This document shows positions 1 to 7,972 of a DNA stretch of 38,139 nt, in pieces. The stretch's first letter is position 1. Each line of letters starts with the position of its first letter. Origin of the DNA: Phycisphaerales bacterium Planc_01 (lineage in GTDB: Bacteria; Planctomycetota; Phycisphaerae; Sedimentisphaerales; Anaerobacaceae). The stretch is taken from positions 1 through 38,139 of the forward strand of contig LVBB01000154.1 of NCBI GenBank assembly GCA_001603075.1, in the 5' to 3' direction. The notes under the pieces are model-generated. The model was not told the origin of the DNA. It saw only the letters and a program-made list of their open reading frames with translations, and searched no databases. A program made the position numbers and the translations under genes.

Positions 1-24
1 GTGTGGCAGGAGATGATGCCACGC
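1..24 (-). terminator. Hairpin downstream of the RRM gene
   Basis: GTGGCA (3-8) pairs with TGCCAC (17-22) around an 8-nt loop, and the flanking G1-C24 and T2-G23 pairs extend it to 8 bp. It lies 18 nt past the stop codon of the minus-strand RRM gene. The window edge hides whether a U-run follows, so intrinsic termination cannot be judged. Confidence 0.4.
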
Positions 25-42
25 GCCGCCGGGCGGTGTCAA

Positions 43-432
43 TCAGAACCGGCGCCCGCCGCCACCACCGCTACGGCCTCGGCCGCCACCACCACCGCCG
101 CCACCGTAGCCGCCACCGCCACCACCGCTGCGGCCCCGGCCTCCGCCGCCGCCATAGCCACCGCCGCCACCGCCGCCGCCTCGCTTCGGGGCCTTGGGCT
201 TGGCCTCGTTGACGGTGATGCTGCGGCCCTTCAGGTCATGTCCATTGAGCGCCTCGATCGCCTCGGCCGCCTCGGTCTTGTTCGGCATCTCCACGAACCC
301 GAACCCGCGCGACTCGTTGCTGAATCGATCCGTAATGACATTCGCCGATTCCACCTGGCCATGGCCGGCGAACAGCTCGCGCAGATCGTTGTCCGTCACC
401 TCGCCGGCGAGGTTCCCTACGTAAATATTCAT
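43..432 (-). CDS. Glycine-rich RRM RNA-binding protein
   Basis: This 129-aa protein has one RNA-recognition motif followed by a Gly/Arg/Ser-rich tail. RNP2 is IYVGNL (residues 3-8) and RNP1 is RGFGFVEM (42-49), both intact, so single-stranded RNA binding is expected. From about residue 84 the protein is almost entirely glycine with Tyr, Arg and Ser interruptions and ends GRRF, like the cold-responsive glycine-rich RNA-binding proteins of cyanobacteria and plants. The start is supported by AAGGAG about 9 nt upstream. A role in cold adaptation or RNA chaperoning is family knowledge, not shown here. The GCC/ACC-rich DNA at about 45-185 is simply the coding strand of the glycine tail. It is probably monocistronic; see the promoter at 680-708. 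Confidence 0.93.
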   Translation of the reverse strand: MNIYVGNLAGEVTDNDLRELFAGHGQVESANVITDRFSNESRGFGFVEMPNKTEAAEAIEALNGHDLKGRSITVNEAKPKAPKRGGGGGGGGYGGGGGRGRSGGGGGGYGGGGGGGGRGRSGGGGGRRF

Positions 433-679
433 ATCTCGACTCTCCTTATACGCCGCTGTGCGACGCGTTTAGATTGTGGCAACGGCCCGCTTCCATAAGC
501 GAGGTTCCACAATGAGCTGCGAACTGCCATAAAGCCGATGACGGCCCTATCCGGGTTGTCCTGACAGAATCCGCGAAGAGGAGTCGGACCCAAGGCGAGG
601 GTCACATGACAAGAATGGCCGGCGTTGTTTCCACTCCCAGGACGCATCATCCACGTTTTTACTGTGCGACACTGAGGCA

Positions 680-708
680 AGTATACCGGCCCGCCGACCC
701 GCCCACAA
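680..708 (-). promoter_or_regulatory. Predicted promoter of the RRM gene
   Basis: On the minus strand TTGTGG (708-703) and TATACT (685-680) are separated by exactly 17 nt. Transcription would start near 673, giving a 5' UTR of about 240 nt before the RRM start at 432. Long leaders are typical of cold-shock mRNAs such as cspA. This was found by eye, and no other -10/-35 pair was seen closer to the gene. Apart from this element and a TACAAT hexamer at 817-822, nothing is recognised in 433-876. Confidence 0.4.
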
Positions 709-876
709 GGATCATTGCGGAATTCCGACAGAATAACCATGTCGCCGGCCGGCGTGCCCCGCCCCCAATGCGCCCCTCGGCCGAGCTTGCAGGTGGGAAC
801 CGGCTGCTGGACTCGGTACAATCGTAGATGGCAGATTCGGCCGACGTAGGAATTCGACGGCGATGGAGATGTTGCG

Positions 877-1629
877 ATGCGACCCAACCACGCGTTTACT
901 CTGATCGAACTACTGGTCGTGATCGCCATCATCGCCCTGCTTATGGGGATCATGGTGCCCGCTCTCAGCCGCGTCCGCGACCAGGCCCGAACCGTCTACT
1001 GCCTCAACAGCCTGCGTCAGATCGGCCTGGCGATGCACGCCTACGCCCACGCCAACGACGACGCCGTCCCCCGGGCGCTGGACCACGAGGTCAAGTGGAT
1101 CCTCGCGTTTATGCCCTACCTCGGCACCGACTACAAGACCGCCACGGACTACCGCCGGGTGGACGTCTACCAGTGTCCATCGTTCCCGCGTGCGGGCGTC
1201 GGGCTCAGCGGCCGACCCAACAGCGAGCAGACCGTTGATTATGTGGTCAACGCCTGGGACTTCGACGATCCCGGCCTGACGACCGGCAACCGGGGCCGAC
1301 AGAAGGACGAGCCCACGAAACTCGGCGACGTCCGACAGCCCGGCGAGCGGATCTATCTGGCCGACAACGAGGCCGGCGACTGGCGGCCCGTCATCACCGA
1401 CCGCGATGAGCTGAACGTCGCGTCCCGGTTCAACCTGCTCGACCTCTGGTCCACCACGCACCTGCCCGCCTCCGAGGCCGAGACGCCCGGCAACAACCTG
1501 ACCCGCCGCGTCGCCGCCCAACGCCACCGGGCCAAAGGCTGCAACAACCTGTTCTTCGACGGCCACGCCGCCTGGCTCGCCGCCGAAGACAACACCCCCC
1601 GCCACTGGTGCGGCCAAAACCCCCTCTGA
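877..1629 (+). CDS. Pseudopilin-like protein with prepilin N-terminus
   Basis: This 250-aa protein begins with a short basic leader and [22 protein letters not shown], the type IV prepilin / type II secretion pseudopilin signal: Phe after the leader, Glu at position +5 of the mature protein, then a hydrophobic helix of about 20 residues. A globular domain follows, ending with a histidine ten residues before FFDG (about 224-237). This is one residue longer than the H-X9-DG motif seen in the many planctomycete proteins of this class. GGAG 8 nt upstream fixes the start, and a TACAAT hexamer lies at 817-822. No secretion ATPase, peptidase or other pilin gene is adjacent, so it is an orphan. Family members are exported and membrane-anchored; their specific function is unknown. 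Confidence 0.88.
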   Translation: MRPNHAFTLIELLVVIAIIALLMGIMVPALSRVRDQARTVYCLNSLRQIGLAMHAYAHANDDAVPRALDHEVKWILAFMPYLGTDYKTATDYRRVDVYQCPSFPRAGVGLSGRPNSEQTVDYVVNAWDFDDPGLTTGNRGRQKDEPTKLGDVRQPGERIYLADNEAGDWRPVITDRDELNVASRFNLLDLWSTTHLPASEAETPGNNLTRRVAAQRHRAKGCNNLFFDGHAAWLAAEDNTPRHWCGQNPL

Positions 1630-1651
1630 CCCCACGTACTTGCTGATGGGG
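1630..1651. terminator. Short hairpin between convergent genes
   Basis: CCCCA (1630-1634) and TGGGG (1647-1651) form a 5-bp stem in the 27-nt gap between two convergent coding regions. It is short and lacks a U-run, so this is a weak call. Confidence 0.2.
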
Positions 1652-1656
1652 CAGAT

Positions 1657-3720
1657 TCAGCGGAGGGTGGCTCTGCGGACGGAGAAACAGTCGTTGCCGG
1701 AGAAGAGGAGGTGGCAGGTTCGGCCGTCCTGGCTGATCCACTTGGTGGGAAAGCCGGCGGTCTCGCCGGGTCCGACGTCCCACGCCTGGGTGTAATAGGC
1801 GGTGCGCCAGGGGCCCCACGGCTCGGGCGCTTCGTAGACGCCGAAGCCGCCCTGGAAGCGCGGGCCGCGCGAATCGGTGCTTTCGGGGAGGATCTGGCAC
1901 CACAAGTATCGCTTCAGTGCCGCGTTGTAGCTGATTCCGGTACGATAGCAGCGGCCGGGATGGACGAAAACGGCGCCCCGCTCGCGAATGTCCTTCGTCC
2001 AGAGCGGCACGCCGGCGACGTCCAGCCCTCGGAAGAACTCGTAGGCTTGCCGCTGCCGGATGCGGTCCTTGGGCACGCGCGCCATGACCATCCGGTCGGC
2101 CGGTTCGTAGGCACTGTCGCTGTCGCTCGAATAGACATAGACAAACTCATCCCGTGCCCCGGCATAGTCCTTGCCGAAGTTCAGAAACGTCGGAGCACCG
2201 AAACTCGTCTCGAACTTCCAGTCGCACCACTGCCAAGTCCGGCTGTGGTCGCTCGACCAGGCCACCTGCGAATTGGCCACGTTTCGCACGAGCATGTACA
2301 GCACGCCATCAACGCACAGCATCCCACTGGCCTTCGGCCCGGAACGACCATCGCCCCGCCGCTCCCCCGTCTCGCTGCGGATATTCACCCCCGTGAAATC
2401 GGCTGGCCCGCCGGCAATCCTGGCCAGACCCAGACTCAGCTTTTGCTCCACCTTCGGCTCGAAGCCCCAGCCGTCCCCGTAGGCGGTATACAGATGGTCG
2501 TCGTCGGCCCAGGTGATGGGCCAGTTGTCGCTGCCGTCGGCGGCGCGACGAATCGTATCGGCCGGCGCCCATTCGATGTCACGGACAATCTCGCTGGCCG
2601 GATACGGGGCGCCGGGCCATCGGCCTCGATCCTTCACGGACAGGGCGATCGGCTCGATGAACGGCTCGATCGGCGCATAGTGCGGAGTTCGTTCGCGCCC
2701 GATGGACTTGCCCGCCCGCGCCACGACGACGTCCAGCGAGGGGATGACGACGATCAGGCTGTCGTACAGGCCCCACGACCAGTAGGCGTCGCGTGGGACG
2801 TTCTTCATCGTCCCATCGGCGTTGTTCCACCAGAGCAGGCCGTAGTGATCGGAGGCATTGCCGTACTCCTGCTGCTTGAGAACCGGCACTCCCTTGACGC
2901 CATGCGGCACGGTGCGGGCCGCATCGACGAACCACGATGGGATGAGCTGCCGGTCCTGCCATCGTCCCCGACGCAGGTAGAGTAGACCGATGCGAGCCAT
3001 GGCATCGACGTTGGCATGAATACCCGAGCCGAACTCGCGTCGCGCCACGCCGTGGATTTCCTTGGGCCGGTATGCATTGGCCCGCCACCGCAGATCGTCT
3101 CGCCCGATCCCGATCGGTGAGAACACCCGCTCGAACATCACCTCCTGCAAGTCGCGCTCGTAGACCAGCGTGATGCACTCGGCCAGCCAGTTCGGACCGC
3201 CGTCGCTATAGGACCACTTCGTACCCGGCTCGAACAGCAGTTCGGTATATCCTCCGCCCTTGTCGAAACCGGCGGTCTGCGCCGCCAGGTGGAACAGCGC
3301 GATCCGCTTCAGTCGCGTCTGGTTCCTGTTGGCTTCGGGCGGAACCCCGAACTCGGGATGGTATCTGGCCGCCGGCTCATGCAGACCCGCGATCCTGCCG
3401 TCGGCCAGGGCCAGTCCGAGAGCCGTGATGCCGATTGCCTTCGTTGAGGACTTGAGATCGTACGTCTGCTTCTGATCGCCCCACCGCAAGACCACCCGCC
3501 CGTGACGGCTGACAATCCCCGAACCATCGCCCGTCAGAGCGTAGTCTTCGGCCATCGCCAGAAGCGATTCATCCATGCCCACCTCAGCAGGCGCGGCCGT
3601 TTCCCATGTCTCTGTGGGCCAGGTATCCGCCTTGTCGCGTCCTCGCGAAACGGCACAGGACGCGAAGATGCAGAGGATCACGCCAACACATGCGATCTGG
3701 TAAAGCGAGCTCCGGGCCAT
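1657..3720 (-). CDS. Serine hydrolase (beta-lactamase-like) with extra C-terminal domain
   Basis: This is a 687-aa exported protein. Residues 1-22 form a signal ending FASC, a weak lipobox, so it may be a lipoprotein. Residues about 40-350 match the class C beta-lactamase / penicillin-binding-protein hydrolase fold: S91-S-T-K94 provides the S-x-x-K nucleophile pair, and YSD (170-172) stands where these enzymes have YxN. Such proteins hydrolyse esters or amides; the substrate is unknown. Residues about 370-687 form a second domain rich in Trp/Asp strand repeats, reminiscent of DUF4185-type propellers seen in planctomycete polysaccharide-degradation proteins (resemblance only). The start has GGAG 7 nt upstream. 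It is divergent from the 3886 gene across a strong dyad. Confidence 0.85.
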   Translation of the reverse strand: MARSSLYQIACVGVILCIFASCAVSRGRDKADTWPTETWETAAPAEVGMDESLLAMAEDYALTGDGSGIVSRHGRVVLRWGDQKQTYDLKSSTKAIGITALGLALADGRIAGLHEPAARYHPEFGVPPEANRNQTRLKRIALFHLAAQTAGFDKGGGYTELLFEPGTKWSYSDGGPNWLAECITLVYERDLQEVMFERVFSPIGIGRDDLRWRANAYRPKEIHGVARREFGSGIHANVDAMARIGLLYLRRGRWQDRQLIPSWFVDAARTVPHGVKGVPVLKQQEYGNASDHYGLLWWNNADGTMKNVPRDAYWSWGLYDSLIVVIPSLDVVVARAGKSIGRERTPHYAPIEPFIEPIALSVKDRGRWPGAPYPASEIVRDIEWAPADTIRRAADGSDNWPITWADDDHLYTAYGDGWGFEPKVEQKLSLGLARIAGGPADFTGVNIRSETGERRGDGRSGPKASGMLCVDGVLYMLVRNVANSQVAWSSDHSRTWQWCDWKFETSFGAPTFLNFGKDYAGARDEFVYVYSSDSDSAYEPADRMVMARVPKDRIRQRQAYEFFRGLDVAGVPLWTKDIRERGAVFVHPGRCYRTGISYNAALKRYLWCQILPESTDSRGPRFQGGFGVYEAPEPWGPWRTAYYTQAWDVGPGETAGFPTKWISQDGRTCHLLFSGNDCFSVRRATLR

Positions 3721-3752
3721 GGTTACGCTCCAGTCAGTGGAACCGGCGTCAT

Positions 3753-3790
3753 TGGCGCCATCGATATGGCAATGATAAGCGATGGCGCCA
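3753..3790. promoter_or_regulatory. 11-bp inverted repeat in a divergent promoter region
   Basis: TGGCGCCATCG (3753-3763) and CGATGGCGCCA (3780-3790) are perfect inverse complements separated by 16 nt. Each arm contains the palindrome TGGCGCCA, so it could bind two dimers of a regulator or fold as a hairpin. It lies between the divergent starts at 3720 (-) and 3886 (+), 33 nt from the first. Operator function is inferred. Confidence 0.5.
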
Positions 3791-3885
3791 TGACAGACAA
3801 GAATGGAATGAAACCGTTACCGGCGGCCTGCCGGCTGCCTTAAACGGGTAGACGCAAGGACGTCAGCCAATGAAAGGGTACGACG

Positions 3886-4350
3886 ATGACACGACAAAGA
3901 CGCATTGCGACAGTCACAGTTGGGGCGGTGCTGTTCGCCCTGCTGGTTGCGCCGGTGCCCGCACAAGCCAGAACGAGTACCCGGGTGGTCATCTCGCCCG
4001 AGATCGGTTTGGGCATCTGGATCGGGCGCGACGTCGAACGACACCGCCCTTATGGCCCCCCATGCGGTCCGGTGGTGTTTCCCGGACGGTGGCCACGACC
4101 GTACGGCCCCGTGTGGATGCCCTCGCCAAGGGTCGTGGTCGTTCCGCCTCCGGTCGTCGAACCCGTTATCGTCACGCCACCGATCATCGAACCGGTGTCG
4201 ACGGTGATCACCGTGTGGATCACCAACTCCAACGGATCGATGACATCCATTCAGTTGACCAGAGAAGGTCCCTGGTACAGGGGTCCACGAGGCGAGTACT
4301 ACACGAGCATACCGACCAACGAGCAACTCCGAGCGGTGTACGGCTTCTGA
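3886..4350 (+). CDS. Small secreted proline-rich protein
   Basis: This 154-aa protein has a clear Sec signal peptide: basic start, hydrophobic VGAVLFALLVAPVPAQA, probable cleavage after AQA at about residue 28. The mature part is rich in Pro, Val, Arg and Tyr, with a Gly/Pro stretch (about 50-85) and a run of PPPVVEPVIVTPPIIEP (about 88-104), then a short domain with TVWITNSNGS and a tail containing RGPRGEYY. I do not recognise the family. It resembles small periplasmic or surface proteins of unknown function that carry a short beta-rich tail. A terminator hairpin follows at 4429, so it is probably transcribed alone from the region holding the 3753-3790 dyad. Confidence 0.75.
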   Translation: MTRQRRIATVTVGAVLFALLVAPVPAQARTSTRVVISPEIGLGIWIGRDVERHRPYGPPCGPVVFPGRWPRPYGPVWMPSPRVVVVPPPVVEPVIVTPPIIEPVSTVITVWITNSNGSMTSIQLTREGPWYRGPRGEYYTSIPTNEQLRAVYGF

Positions 4351-4428
4351 CACAGTCCCACCTGGCCCACGCACCCAACGGAAAGGGCCACGCAGCCGGG
4401 GATATCCGAAGGGAATATCCTCACGAGC

Positions 4429-4463
4429 AGGACGCCCCACGCAGACCAGCGTGCGGGCGTCCT
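4429..4463 (+). terminator. Strong terminator-like hairpin
   Basis: AGGACGCCC-CACGC (4429-4442) pairs with GCGTG-(C bulge)-GGGCGTCCT (4449-4463): 14 bp with one bulged base and a 6-nt loop, 79 nt after the stop at 4350. The 3' flank is only weakly T-rich (CTTCTC). Confidence 0.6.
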
Positions 4464-4594
4464 CTTCTCATCGGCCCCCAAGGCGACATGCGGGGCGGTG
4501 ACACCGTCCAACGCACAGCCGCACAACGACGCCGCTGTTCCGGCCTATCGCACCTTCATCACAAATGATTACACACAATACGTAGTCGCCACAA

Positions 4595-4624
4595 TTGACG
4601 TGAGGGCCTTTGGACGCATACAAT
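4595..4624 (+). promoter_or_regulatory. Promoter-like element in the 4351-5024 gap
   Basis: TTGACG (4595-4600), an 18-nt spacer and TACAAT (4619-4624) are good sigma70-like hexamers. No convincing ORF starts between here and 5025. About 160 nt downstream is an 8-bp hairpin (TGCGTCCG 4786-4793 with CGGACGCA 4807-4814, 13-nt loop). It could drive a small RNA or be the distant promoter of the operon at 5025. Nothing else is recognised in 4464-5024. Confidence 0.35.
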
Positions 4625-5024
4625 GTCCCGCGTTGCCAGTGCAAATTGAACCCTTACGATCAGTTTTCAACGGACTGAAATCAAGGCACTGGGCAGCAGG
4701 GAGGCACGGGGTGATGAAGAGAGCAGCGCTCCCATGTCTCCCTTTTTCGTCGCGAAGCGGCGTTTGCACAAGCCGAGTGCATCGCTGCGTCCGGTCCTGT
4801 TGACAGCGGACGCATCGGTGTGGCGTGCAAATGCAGAGTGCTATCGTTGAACATCAGCTTTCATTATCGTTCGGGCTGTGAGCAGGGAGGCTTGCGGCCC
4901 TTATTTTTTGGCCCGGCCGCCCTGGTTCGGCTATCCTCCGGCGGACGAACGGCTCGGTCCCCCGCCGCAAGGCGCGTGAGCCTGACCTTGACGGACGCCT
5001 TCGCCCGGGGTAACCTCTGGGGCA

Positions 5025-5822
5025 ATGGACTTCGAGCATACGAGCGCAGCACAAGCCCCGCCGACCATACTGACGTGTGGCGACAACTACACGTACCTCT
5101 GGCACCTCGACGGTACCTGTGCTTTTGTCGTGGACCCGACCGATGCCGCGATGGTCCTGCAGACCCTGGAGACACACCGAATCGCGTTGGTCGCCGCGCT
5201 CGTGACGCATCATCATGCGGACCACACCGCCGGACTGGCCGAACTCAAGTTGCGCACCGGCTGCCGGATCGTCGGCCCCGATGCGCAGCGCATTGTCGGC
5301 ATCGACTGTCTCGTTCGAGACGGCCAGTCCATCGAACTGTGTGGCCGGACCGTTGAAGTCCTTGGCACGCCGGGGCATACGCGAACCTCGGTCTGCTACT
5401 ACCTGCCGCCGGCGCCCGGCGGAGAACCGGGCGACGCGTTCACGGGAGATACGCTGTTCGTCGGCGGTTGTGGCCGGCCGATGGAGTGTGACGCCGGCGT
5501 GCTGTGGACGTCCCTGCAGCGTCTGGCGGCACTGCCCGATGAGACACGGCTCTGGTGCGGCCACGACTACACAGCGGAGAACTACGAATTCGCGCTGACC
5601 ATTCAGCCCGAGAACCAGGCCGTCCGACGGGGCCTGAACGAAACCAGACAGGCAGCGGCGCGCGGTCGGCCAGGCGTGCCGTCCACAATCGCCCGCGAGA
5701 AAGCAACCAACATCTTCCTTCGGGCCGGCGATCCGGCCGTACAGGTCGCTTTGGCGATGCACCCGGCCGATCCCGAGCGCGTCTTCGCCGAATTGCGGCG
5801 CCGCAAGACCCTTTTTGGTTGA
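5025..5822 (+). CDS. gloB: Metallo-beta-lactamase-fold hydrolase, glyoxalase II type
   Basis: This 265-aa protein has the complete dinuclear metal site of hydroxyacylglutathione hydrolases: H62-x-H64-x-D66-H67 in THHHADHT, H118 in GTPGHT, D142 in GDTLF and H180 in CGHDYT, with the glyoxalase-II hallmarks GDTLFVGGCGR and YTxxNxxFA. The length is normal for the family (about 250-260). The family hydrolyses S-D-lactoylglutathione in methylglyoxal detoxification. Whether this host makes glutathione is unknown, so another thioester may be the substrate. TTGACG (4988-4993) and TAACCT (5011-5016) sit so close to the ATG that the mRNA might be nearly leaderless. The next gene follows after 6 nt. Confidence 0.88.
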   Translation: MDFEHTSAAQAPPTILTCGDNYTYLWHLDGTCAFVVDPTDAAMVLQTLETHRIALVAALVTHHHADHTAGLAELKLRTGCRIVGPDAQRIVGIDCLVRDGQSIELCGRTVEVLGTPGHTRTSVCYYLPPAPGGEPGDAFTGDTLFVGGCGRPMECDAGVLWTSLQRLAALPDETRLWCGHDYTAENYEFALTIQPENQAVRRGLNETRQAAARGRPGVPSTIAREKATNIFLRAGDPAVQVALAMHPADPERVFAELRRRKTLFG

Positions 5823-5828
5823 ACGAGA

Positions 5829-6770
5829 ATGCGCAGATCGACCGTTTGCTATCTTGCGTTGCTGTTGTGTGCGACCGGGGGAATGTCGTGCGCGACGCTG
5901 GCGTGGTCGGAGGAGTTCGCCCCCGGCATCGAGGCAGGCATCGTCCGCAGCCCGCTGATCCGGGAGGCGTCCGGACTCGTGGCCAGCCGCAAAAACCCCG
6001 GCGTGCTCTGGATCCACAACGATTCCGGGGACGCCCCTCGCATCTTCGCCATCGACACACGGGGCAATCTTCTCGGCGTCTGCGCCGTCACCGGAGCGAA
6101 CGCCAGAGACTGGGAGGACATCGCCATCGGCCCAGGGCCCGATCCGAATCAGGCGTACCTCTACATCGGCGATATCGGTGACAACGAATCCAAATATCCG
6201 TCGGTATGGGTCTACCGGGTCGCCGAACCCGAGGTCGATGTGGCCAGGCCATTCGGGCAGATTCCCATCGGTCCGGCCGAGGCGCTCGAACTGACCTATC
6301 CCGACAGCCCGCGGGACGCCGAAACCCTGCTGGTCGATCCGCTCAACGGCGACCTCTACATCATCGCCAAACGCTCGCTGTTCTGCCGGGTGTACCGAGC
6401 CGCCTTCGGCGAATCGCCGGCCGGCCCGGTCGTACTCGAACACGTCGCCACCCTGCCCTGGGGTTTCGCGGTGGCCGGCGACGTCTCGCCCGACGGCCGG
6501 CGTGTGATCGTCCGCAGTCCCTTCAACGCCTCGCTCTGGATGCGGCCGGACGGCGAACCCCTGTGGAAGGCCTTCGGCACAAAGCAGATCGGCATCCCGC
6601 TGCGGATGGAGTTGCAAGGAGAAGCCATCTGCTTCGACCACCAGGGGCAGGGCTACTTCACGATCGGCGAAGGGGCCAATGTTCCGCTCTACTACTTCGC
6701 CCTCACTTCGGGCGCAGACGATGGCGGGTTATCGGACACCGCCGTCCCGGATGCAAATCGCCCTCGGTAA
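5829..6770 (+). CDS. Secreted beta-propeller-like protein
   Basis: This 313-aa exported protein has an N-terminal signal (residues 1 to about 28; a Cys in GGMSC could be a lipidation site). The mature part carries blade-like repeats rich in Asp/Asn/Trp and Gly: LWIHNDSGDAPRIFAID, ARDWEDIAIG, YLYIGDIGDNES, ETLLVDPLNGDLYII, CFDHQGQGYFTIGEG. These resemble SdiA-regulated, phytase-like or WD40-type propellers that planctomycete genomes usually list as hypothetical. No catalytic motif is evident. The gene starts 6 nt after the hydrolase and is almost certainly co-transcribed with it. The association is not explained by a known pathway. Confidence 0.75.
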   Translation: MRRSTVCYLALLLCATGGMSCATLAWSEEFAPGIEAGIVRSPLIREASGLVASRKNPGVLWIHNDSGDAPRIFAIDTRGNLLGVCAVTGANARDWEDIAIGPGPDPNQAYLYIGDIGDNESKYPSVWVYRVAEPEVDVARPFGQIPIGPAEALELTYPDSPRDAETLLVDPLNGDLYIIAKRSLFCRVYRAAFGESPAGPVVLEHVATLPWGFAVAGDVSPDGRRVIVRSPFNASLWMRPDGEPLWKAFGTKQIGIPLRMELQGEAICFDHQGQGYFTIGEGANVPLYYFALTSGADDGGLSDTAVPDANRPR

Positions 6771-6846
6771 TTTGCCGTGCGGGCCAATCGCACCGGCCGA
6801 TTCGATTGGGGCCGCGACAAGCGCATCAGGAGCACCCTGCCGGCGT

Positions 6847-6874
6847 TTGGATTTGTCGGAGGTTTCACTATATT
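6847..6874 (+). promoter_or_regulatory. Predicted promoter upstream of the 6990 gene
   Basis: TTGGAT (6847-6852) and TATATT (6869-6874) are separated by 16 nt in an AT-richer patch. Transcription would start near 6881, about 110 nt ahead of the proposed start at 6990. Confidence 0.35.
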
Positions 6875-6989
6875 TTATGTGAGGGTCGTTTTCGGCCGAT
6901 CCTTGATGAGGCGGCGTTCCTGCGGATCGCCTGCGAGGGCCCCGCGGTCGCCGTCGGGCGCAATGGGACAACTGGTAGGAATCGGGAAG

Positions 6990-7457
6990 ATGCTGGCGCG
7001 AACGACACGGCTTGAACTGCTCATCGTCAATGTGGCCATCCTCGTGCTTCTGTTCTGCAGCAAGCCGCCGCGATCCGGCAGCGCCCAAGTGCCCGATTCG
7101 GCCCCTGCCGGACACATCCGTTCTGAGACGCTCGCCCTGGACGACCCGTTTGCCCCTCAGACGCCACTCGACGAAGACGTCGAGCAGGACGGTCCCAACG
7201 CACCGGACGAAGGCGCGAACCATCCGCAGGCCCCTCGCGTGGGGTCGGTCGATGCCCGAAACATCTCGGATCTGCCGTATGGCGACGTCATGTATGGCGA
7301 CGTCACCGTGCGATGGGTCTGGAATGGCACGCGATTCGTCCCGCAGAAGGTCTGCGTCGTCAAGGAAAAGGACGGCGTCAGCAGCGTCTGGAGCTTCGAT
7401 CAGCAGGACAAAGCCACCGTCTCCGAGGTCTCCGACGGCCGCGGCACGGCCCCATAA
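6990..7457 (+). CDS. Small membrane-anchored hypothetical protein
   Basis: A 155-aa protein from the start chosen here. The frame is open further upstream (ATGs at 6777, 6906, 6963), but that part is Arg-rich and not protein-like and the promoter-like element lies inside it, whereas ATG 6990 has AGGA/GGGAAG upstream. It begins with a hydrophobic segment (ELLIVNVAILVLLFC, about 8-23) that may be a signal anchor or lipobox-like signal, then an acidic Pro/Asp-rich linker (about 40-85) and a small domain with YGDVMYGDVTVRWVWNGTRFVP and VVKEKDGVSSVWSFD. I recognise no family. It has probably a single membrane pass with an exported C-terminus. Confidence 0.6.
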   Translation: MLARTTRLELLIVNVAILVLLFCSKPPRSGSAQVPDSAPAGHIRSETLALDDPFAPQTPLDEDVEQDGPNAPDEGANHPQAPRVGSVDARNISDLPYGDVMYGDVTVRWVWNGTRFVPQKVCVVKEKDGVSSVWSFDQQDKATVSEVSDGRGTAP

Positions 7458-7583
7458 CCCCTGGCGCCGACAGCCGGCTGAACCGATCCAGCCGCATGGG
7501 GCACTCCCCCTTGCTCCGGACGAACCGCCCGATCCGGCGGCGTTTCTCCGTGAACTCACTGGAATTTTCACGATCTTCCTGTC

Positions 7584-7612
7584 TTGTGGACGGCGTTCCC
7601 ATCTGCTATAAA
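7584..7612 (+). promoter_or_regulatory. Predicted promoter of LamG gene 1 or a small RNA
   Basis: TTGTGG (7584-7589) and TATAAA (7607-7612) are spaced by 17 nt. The predicted start near 7619 is about 354 nt before the LamG start codon at 7973. Confidence 0.45.
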
Positions 7613-7618
7613 GAACCG

Positions 7619-7791
7619 TGGTCGAAGGCGTCCCTGCCGCTGTGGTTGGTCTCTGCCACCGGCGGGCGGCTGTCTTCGGGCCGGTTTCGGAGGCATTGGG
7701 GTATGGATCGAGGGCCGATACAGATCGGTAAACGCGGGGGGACGGCACGTGGTCCGGCCACACACCGGGACCGAGCGCACACGCTCGTTTT
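7619..7791 (+). ncRNA. Candidate small RNA or attenuated leader
   Basis: A promoter-like element (7584-7612) and a terminator-like hairpin (7772-7791) bracket about 173 nt with no credible ORF. The segment has local stem potential (for example GTGG/CCAC and CCGC/GCGG pairs at about 7638-7670). It could be an independent small RNA, or the prematurely terminated form of the LamG gene 1 mRNA. This is inference from position and hexamers only. Confidence 0.25.
7772..7791 (+). terminator. Hairpin plus TTTT inside the LamG1 leader
   Basis: CGAGCG (7772-7777), loop CACA, CGCTCG (7782-7787), then TTTT (7788-7791): a perfect 6-bp GC-rich stem followed directly by a U-tract, the shape of a short intrinsic terminator. 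It lies between the predicted promoter and the gene, followed 7 nt later by GGAAGGAGG (7799-7807). Confidence 0.4.
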
Positions 7792-7972
7792 CGCTTCAGG
7801 AAGGAGGTGGGTCGGCCGATAGCTCCATAGAATGGTGCGGCGAAGGCTGCCGGTGTCGACAAGGGCGTGAGCGCGCACGATCCTGCTGCTCATATCCGCC
7901 CCGCGCTTCGACACGAGCGCCCCGCCCAAGAATCTCATTATTATCTGATGGTTTGCTTGAAGGAGGACTGCT

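Noticed and set aside
45-190. GCC/ACC-rich short tandem pattern that looks like a repeat array
   Set aside because: It is the complement of glycine codons in the RRM protein tail, with no regular unit length or spacers.
4820-5356. Plus-strand open frame overlapping the start of the glyoxalase-II-like gene
   Set aside because: It has no recognisable domain, is Arg-rich, and overlaps a well-supported gene in another frame.
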